A stretch of 10,090 nt of DNA, from NCBI GenBank assembly GCA_033763795.1, contig JANRJV010000064.1, forward strand, positions 1 through 10,090. Reading direction: 5' to 3'. Position numbers and translations under genes: made by a program. Positions 5,917 to 10,090 of this stretch are shown piece by piece; position 1 is the stretch's first letter, and every line of letters starts with the position of its first letter. Below the pieces are notes generated by a model. It was not told where the DNA came from and ran no database searches. It saw only the letters and a program-made list of their open reading frames with translations. The DNA is from JAEUIV01 sp033763795. Lineage in GTDB: Bacteria; Planctomycetota; Phycisphaerae; Phycisphaerales; UBA1924.

Positions 5917-6444
5917 TCAGCCGGCCGTCTTCTCGCCCGAGAGCTTGCTCCACGCGGCGTCGGCCTCACCGGTCAGCTTGGGCTCGTCCTTGTTCCAGTC
6001 GTTGAGCGCGTTGCCCAGCAGGCCCTTGTAAAAGAGGAACAGACGGCTGCCCGTGATCTTGAAGTTCCTGGGGTCGATCTCGACCTTGTCGCCGGCGGCC
6101 ATCGCGGTGGCGCACCATCCGCCGTACTCGGGCTCGTAGGCGTCGGGATCCTTGAGGAAGACGTCGCGGTTGGCGGCGCTGGCGAACCAGTAGGTCACGC
6201 CGCGATGCTCGGCCACGAACTGCTTGGAGCCCTTGGCGGGCTTGCCGCCGCCCACGGGGAAGTACGCGACGGGGTCGTAGCCGTTGATGGCGGGCTTGCC
6301 CTTCTGGATGTTGAACTGCGAGACGTCGCGCGGCGGCTGGGCCGGGGCCTGCGGGCCCGAGTGATCCTGCGCCCATGCGACCGAGGTTGCGGAGAGTCCG
6401 GCGGCGGCCGCTGAGAGCAGCGCCACGAGCGTGAGGGTCTTCAT
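5917..6444 (-). CDS. Exported YHS-domain protein
   Basis: A 175-residue secreted protein of the 'YHS domain-containing (seleno)protein' group. Residues 1-25 form a signal peptide with a likely cut after AWA. The YHS-like core spans about 50-145: INGYDPVAYF at 53-62, GVTYWFASAANRDVFLKDP at 82-100, YGGWCATAMA at 107-116, and ITGSRLFLFYKG at 130-141. Cys111 sits where some relatives carry selenocysteine; here the codon is TGC. YHS domains are small, often metal-associated modules, but the role of these exported versions is not established. The end matches the family's usual ADAAW tail at 161-165. The gene starts 30 bases after the ZAS gene stop on the same strand, so it is probably the last gene of the sigma operon. 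There is no strong ribosome site before the ATG. The domain call is firm; the function is open. Confidence 0.88.
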   Translation of the reverse strand: MKTLTLVALLSAAAAGLSATSVAWAQDHSGPQAPAQPPRDVSQFNIQKGKPAINGYDPVAYFPVGGGKPAKGSKQFVAEHRGVTYWFASAANRDVFLKDPDAYEPEYGGWCATAMAAGDKVEIDPRNFKITGSRLFLFYKGLLGNALNDWNKDEPKLTGEADAAWSKLSGEKTAG

Positions 6445-6474
6445 GACCGATTGGATGCCCGTCGCGCCGCGCCG

Positions 6475-6732
6475 TTACGGCTGGCCGGGGCCGGAGCGCA
6501 GATGCCGGAGAATCTCATCGACCAGGGCCGCAGGGGGGCGGGGAGGTTCGCTCCCGTGCCCGCCGTAGTACGCCGCCTTGGCGAGTCTAATGGTCTCCTG
6601 ATACTGCTTCACGTACTGGCGGCACGGGGGGCAGACCGCCAGGTGGCGCTCGGCCTCCGCCAGACCATCGCCCTCGAGGCGACCGGCCGCGTAATCGTCC
6701 AGAAGATCGATAAGGGAGCGACAGGTGATCAA
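6475..6732 (-). CDS. Soluble ZAS-type zinc-finger anti-sigma factor
   Basis: An 85-residue protein with a complete zinc anti-sigma (ZAS/zf-HC2) site: Cys4, 25 residues, His30, 3 residues, Cys34, 2 residues, Cys37. The surrounding pattern (LIDLLDDYAAGRL at 7-19, AERHLAVCPPC at 27-37, then YVKQYQETIRLAK at 39-51) is typical. ZAS proteins hold an ECF sigma factor inactive and release it on a signal; those with this Cys/His set can be redox-sensitive. There is no membrane segment, so it should act in the cytoplasm. The start is an unusual TTG at 6732-6730 that overlaps the TGA of the sigma gene (TTGA), implying translational coupling. GGGAG at 6748-6744 lies 11 bases upstream. Adjacency to the sigma gene makes that protein the likely partner. 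Confidence 0.87.
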   Translation of the reverse strand: MITCRSLIDLLDDYAAGRLEGDGLAEAERHLAVCPPCRQYVKQYQETIRLAKAAYYGGHGSEPPRPPAALVDEILRHLRSGPGQP

Positions 6733-7325
6733 GGGTTGAACATCTCCCGCTCGAGGAGCGTGCGCAGGGCCTGGCGGGCACGATGCAGCCTCGTCTTGAC
6801 GGCGGGCTGCGAGATCTGCAGCGCCTCCGCGGTCGCCGCCGTGTCCAGTTCTTCGATGTCACGAAGGATCAGAACGGTTCGGTAATCGTCCGGAAGTTCG
6901 TCAATCAGTCGGCGGACGAGGCCGCGGGTCTCCTCGCGTTCCAGCTCGTCCGGGCCGATCGGTTTCCAGCCGGGGCCCACGTCGCTGCGGTGCCCGTCTT
7001 CGCGGAACGCCGGCAGCAGGTCCTCGATGGACCGCTCCGGCCGGCGGGCCTTTGACCGGCGCTTCATGAGGGCCGCATTGACGACGATCCGGTGCATCCA
7101 GGTGGTGAGCTTGGAGCCGCGCTGGAAGGAATGCAGCGAGCGGAAAATCGACAGGAACGCGTCCTGCACCGCTTCGTGCGCGTCCTGCTCGTTGCCGAGC
7201 AGCCGCAGCGCCACCGCGAGCATTCTCCCGCCCGCCTCCCGGACGAGCCTCTCCGCGGCGTCGGGATCACCCGCTTCGAGCGCGCGGAGGAACGCCGAGT
7301 CATCGAGGGAGAATGGATCGGTCAT
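6729..7325 (-). CDS. ECF-type RNA polymerase sigma factor
   Basis: A 198-residue sigma-70 family protein of the extracytoplasmic-function type, with only regions 2 and 4. Region 2 spans about 22-95: the core-binding helix ends in DAHEAVQDAFLSIFRSL (48-64), and the -10 recognition part includes TTWMHRIVVNAALMKRR (74-90). Region 4 spans about 135-192, with LPDDYRTVLILRDIEEL at 144-160 and the helix-turn-helix around 161-184 (ISQPAVKTRLHRARQAL at 171-187). A roughly 40-residue linker with a charged, Pro/Gly-rich stretch joins them. I chose the ATG at 7325; an in-frame ATG at 7343 (204 residues) would be a leaderless start six bases after TACACT. It overlaps the anti-sigma gene and appears to head a three-gene operon. 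Its target promoters cannot be told from this window. Confidence 0.92.
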   Translation of the reverse strand: MTDPFSLDDSAFLRALEAGDPDAAERLVREAGGRMLAVALRLLGNEQDAHEAVQDAFLSIFRSLHSFQRGSKLTTWMHRIVVNAALMKRRSKARRPERSIEDLLPAFREDGHRSDVGPGWKPIGPDELEREETRGLVRRLIDELPDDYRTVLILRDIEELDTAATAEALQISQPAVKTRLHRARQALRTLLEREMFNP

Positions 7326-7349
7326 GCTCGCGCTGCCGGGCATTCGCGG

Positions 7350-7355
7350 AGTGTA
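7350..7355 (-). promoter_or_regulatory. Possible -10 element of the sigma operon
   Basis: TACACT on the minus strand has the TANNNT form and ends six bases before an in-frame ATG (7343) and 24 bases before the ATG at 7325. The same hexamer precedes the transporter gene at 3207-3202. No typical ECF -35 (GGAAC-like) box is seen, so there is no evidence of self-activation by the encoded sigma factor. Confidence 0.38.
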
Positions 7356-7415
7356 CCGGGCGCACGCGGGGAGAAACACCGTCGCCCCATCATCCCGCAT
7401 CCGGCTTGATCTAGC

Positions 7416-10090
7416 ATGCCGCCCGTGACCTCCCCTCCGACCGACTCATCGCGTCCATCCGCGCCGACGCCGCCCGAGGCGGTGGCGCCCGTCGACGGCG
7501 TCCCGGCGGAGCAGCTGCGTCTGGAGGAGGACGCGCGCCGCGAGAAGAACTGGAAGCGGTGGGGGCCTTATCTCTCCGAGAGGCAGTGGGGCACGGTCCG
7601 CGAGGATTATTCGGCCGACGGCGACTGCTGGTCCTACTTCCCGCACGAGCAAGCCCGGTCGCGCGCCTACCGCTGGGGCGAGGACGGCCTGCTGGGCTTC
7701 ACCGACCGCGAGTGCCGCCTGTGTTTCGCCCTGTCGCTCTGGAACGGTCGCGACGGCATCCTCAAGGAGCGGCTCTTCGGGCTCACGGGCCCCGAGGGCA
7801 ACCACGGCGAGGACGTCAAGGAGCACTACTTCTATCTCGACTCCACGCCCACGCATTCCTACGCGGCGGCGCTCTACAAGTACCCCAAGGCGGAGTTCCC
7901 GTACGCGGAGCTCGTCGCGGAGAACGCGCGGCGGACCCGCTACGACCCGGAATACGAGATCGCGGACACCGGAGTCTTCGACGACGGCGCGGGCGGCTAC
8001 TGGGACGTTCTCGCCGAGTACGCCAAGGACGGGCCGGACGACCTGTGCATCCGCATCACGGTCACGAGCCGCGGGCCCGAGCGCCGCGCGCTGCACGTGC
8101 TGCCCACGCTGTGGTACCGCAACACGTGGTCGTGGGGCGCGACGCACGAAGGCGCCGGGGCGCTGGGCGAGCTCGGGCAGGAGACGGAAGGCGCCGCGGG
8201 CCCGGGGGCGTCGAGCGTCCTGTGCGATCATCCGTCGCTGGGCGTGTTCCGCTTCCGGGCAGGCCCCGATCCGCGCACGGGGAACGCGCCGCGGCTGGTG
8301 TTCACAGAGAACGAGACGAACTTCGAGGCGCTCTTCGAATCCGCTTCGCGCACGCCATACGTGAAGGACGCGTTTCACCGTCTTGTCATCGAGGGGCGCG
8401 AGGACGCCGTGAACCCCGAGCGTCGGGGAACCAAGGCGGCGGCGCTCTACGTCGTCGAGCTGGACCCGGGCGCGAGCGCCACGATCAGGCTCCGGCTCAC
8501 TTCGTCGCAGGAGCCCGCGTTCGCCGGCGGGCCCGAGACGCTGGGCCCCGATTTCGAGAGGGTTTTCGAGCGTCGCCGCCGGGAGGCCGACGAGTTCTTC
8601 GCCTTCAAGGGGCTCGGCGCGCTCGAAGGCGACCGGGCCCCCGTCGTCCGGCAGGCGTTCGCGGGACTGCTGTGGTCCAAGCAGTTCTATCACTACTCGG
8701 TGCGGCACTGGCTCGACGGCGACCCGGCCCAGCCCGCGCCGCCCTCGCAACGCCGCGGCGGGCGCAACGCCGACTGGACTCACCTGTTTCACCGCGACGT
8801 GCTCTCGATGCCCGACAAGTGGGAGTACCCGTGGTACGCCGCGTGGGACCTGGCGTTCCACATGGTCCCGCTGGCGCACATCGATCCGGCTTTCGCCAAG
8901 GAGCAACTGCTGCTCCTGCTGCGCGAGTGGTACATGCATCCCAGCGGCCAGCTCCCCGCCTACGAGTTCGCCTTCAGCGACGTGAACCCGCCGGTGCACG
9001 CGTGGGCCGTGTGGGAGGTGTATGAGCAGTCCGGCCCGCCGGGCAAGCGCGACCGCGCCTTTCTCGCCCGCGCGTTCCAGAAGCTGCTCATCAACTTCAC
9101 GTGGTGGGTCAACCGCAAGGACCCCAGCGGGAAGCACCTCTTCTCGGGCGGGTTCCTCGGGCTCGACAACATCGGCGTCTTCGACCGCTCGCGGCCCCTG
9201 CCCACGGGCGGCCAGCTCGTCCAGGCAGACGCCACCGCGTGGATGGCGTTCTACTGCGGCACGATGCTCGCCATCTCGCTCGAGCTGGCGCGCGAGGACC
9301 CCACCTACGAGGACGTCGCGTCCAAGTTCTTCGAGCACTTCGTCGCCATCACCGACGCGATGAACTCGCTGGGCGGCGCCGGCCTCTGGGACGAAAACGA
9401 CGGGTTCTACTACGACCAGATCATGACCGACGCGGGGCCCATCCCGCTCAAGCTCCGCTCGCTCGTGGGCATCATCCCCATCCTCGCCAGCATCGTCCTC
9501 ACCGACGCGATCATCGACCGCCTTCCCGGCTTCAAGAAGCGCATGGAGTGGTTCATTCTCCACCGCGAGGACCTCGCCCGTTCGATCGCGTACATGGCCC
9601 GCGAGTCCGACTGCGGCCCCGGCGCGGGGCACGACGACCCGGGCGAGCGGCGGCTGCTGGCCATCCCCTCGCGCGAGAGGCTCCTGCGCGTCCTCTCCTA
9701 TCTGCTCGACGAGCGCGAGTTCCTCAGCCCCTTCGGCATACGGTCGCTCTCGCGCGTCTACGAGCGCAAGCCCTACATCTTCGAAGCCGGGGACGACCGC
9801 TTCAGCGTCCGCTATGTGCCGGGCGAGAGCGACAGCGCGATCTTCGGCGGGAACTCCAACTGGCGCGGGCCCGTCTGGTTCCCCCTCAACTTCCTCATCA
9901 TCGAGGCGCTCGAGCGGTATCACTCGTTCTACGGCTCGTCGCTTCAGGTCGAGTTCCCGACCGGGTCGGGCCGCAGGCTCACGCTCGCCGAGGTGGCGCT
10001 GGAGCTGCGCGGCCGCCTGATCAACCTCTTCCTGCCCGACGCCTCGGGGCGACGCCCCTGCCACGGCGCGGACGAGCGTTTCGCGAAGGA
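7416..10090 (+). CDS. GH63/MGH1-type glucosidase, 3' end beyond the window
   Basis: A continuous frame of 891 codons with no stop before the window ends, matching the large bacterial 'glucosidase' group of glycoside hydrolase family 63 (clan GH-G, inverting (alpha/alpha)6-barrel enzymes). Residues about 40-300 form the N-terminal beta-rich domain (WGTVREDYS, LKERLFGLTGPEGNHGED, YPKAEFPY). The barrel follows from about 410. Motifs in it: WEYPWYAAWDLAF beginning at Trp469, GLDNIGVFDRS with Asp584 in the position of the general acid of GH63/trehalase enzymes, ADATAW at 604-609, and NWRGPVW at 815-821, a clan signature. There is no signal peptide; residues 2-35 are a Pro/Ala-rich tail, so it is probably cytoplasmic and acts on alpha-glucosides or glucosylated compatible solutes. 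I chose ATG 7416; GTG 7425 is possible. Family members are about this long, so little is likely missing. It diverges from the sigma operon across 90 bases. Confidence 0.87.
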   Translation, partial: MPPVTSPPTDSSRPSAPTPPEAVAPVDGVPAEQLRLEEDARREKNWKRWGPYLSERQWGTVREDYSADGDCWSYFPHEQARSRAYRWGEDGLLGFTDRECRLCFALSLWNGRDGILKERLFGLTGPEGNHGEDVKEHYFYLDSTPTHSYAAALYKYPKAEFPYAELVAENARRTRYDPEYEIADTGVFDDGAGGYWDVLAEYAKDGPDDLCIRITVTSRGPERRALHVLPTLWYRNTWSWGATHEGAGALGELGQETEGAAGPGASSVLCDHPSLGVFRFRAGPDPRTGNAPRLVFTENETNFEALFESASRTPYVKDAFHRLVIEGREDAVNPERRGTKAAALYVVELDPGASATIRLRLTSSQEPAFAGGPETLGPDFERVFERRRREADEFFAFKGLGALEGDRAPVVRQAFAGLLWSKQFYHYSVRHWLDGDPAQPAPPSQRRGGRNADWTHLFHRDVLSMPDKWEYPWYAAWDLAFHMVPLAHIDPAFAKEQLLLLLREWYMHPSGQLPAYEFAFSDVNPPVHAWAVWEVYEQSGPPGKRDRAFLARAFQKLLINFTWWVNRKDPSGKHLFSGGFLGLDNIGVFDRSRPLPTGGQLVQADATAWMAFYCGTMLAISLELAREDPTYEDVASKFFEHFVAITDAMNSLGGAGLWDENDGFYYDQIMTDAGPIPLKLRSLVGIIPILASIVLTDAIIDRLPGFKKRMEWFILHREDLARSIAYMARESDCGPGAGHDDPGERRLLAIPSRERLLRVLSYLLDEREFLSPFGIRSLSRVYERKPYIFEAGDDRFSVRYVPGESDSAIFGGNSNWRGPVWFPLNFLIIEALERYHSFYGSSLQVEFPTGSGRRLTLAEVALELRGRLINLFLPDASGRRPCHGADERFAK

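Noticed and set aside
7559..9025. A 488-codon plus-strand frame inside the glucosidase gene
   Set aside because: It is an alternative frame of the glucosidase; the product is Arg/Ala-rich without domain motifs.
7446..10064. An 872-codon open frame antisense to the glucosidase
   Set aside because: The plus-strand frame shows continuous GH63 motifs throughout. The antisense product is a low-complexity Arg/Val/Glu-rich shadow.

Overview
The window is a GC-rich bacterial chromosomal segment with ten protein genes. All are placed by domain content except one beta-barrel-like envelope protein of unknown function. The mix suggests a Gram-negative environmental bacterium: a small single-RRM protein with a Gly/Arg tail, an ECF sigma factor with a zinc-finger partner, a secreted YHS-domain protein and a secreted metal-dependent amidohydrolase. 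Planctomycetota, perhaps Phycisphaerae, is my best guess. This rests on gene content and style, not on a marker gene, so it is an inference. I see no rRNA, tRNA, CRISPR array, phage or insertion sequence, and no sign of recent transfer.

Layout. Left (2-2336): a DUF1294 membrane protein on the minus strand diverges from a secreted amidohydrolase (341-1696). The RRM RNA-binding protein (1986-2336) follows, behind a likely promoter and a leader that can fold into two small hairpins. Centre-left (2408-4475): a YhhQ-type queuosine-precursor transporter on the minus strand converges on the RRM gene and diverges from a protein joining a B12-binding domain to a MeaB/ArgK-type GTPase. Centre-right (4476-5916): an intrinsic terminator serves a minus-strand gene for a secreted, probably outer-membrane beta-barrel protein. 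That gene has its own promoter next to a perfect inverted repeat. Right (5917-7325, minus): an apparent three-gene operon runs ECF sigma factor, then a soluble ZAS zinc-finger anti-sigma-like protein overlapping the sigma stop codon, then an exported YHS-domain protein. Far right (7416-10090): a large GH63/MGH1-type glucosidase diverges from the operon and runs off the window.

How the genes relate. Only the sigma/ZAS/YHS set looks like a working unit, with a sigma factor, its likely zinc-binding regulator and an envelope protein. The other genes look like independent units, several facing away from each other across short gaps. Four genes carry a TANNNT-like -10 hexamer 6 to 11 bases before a start codon, which suggests leaderless or very short-leader transcripts.

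I did not find a convincing unknown multi-gene system. The observations most worth following are the B12-GTPase fusion without a mutase domain, the structured leader of the RRM gene, and the sigma/ZAS/YHS operon.
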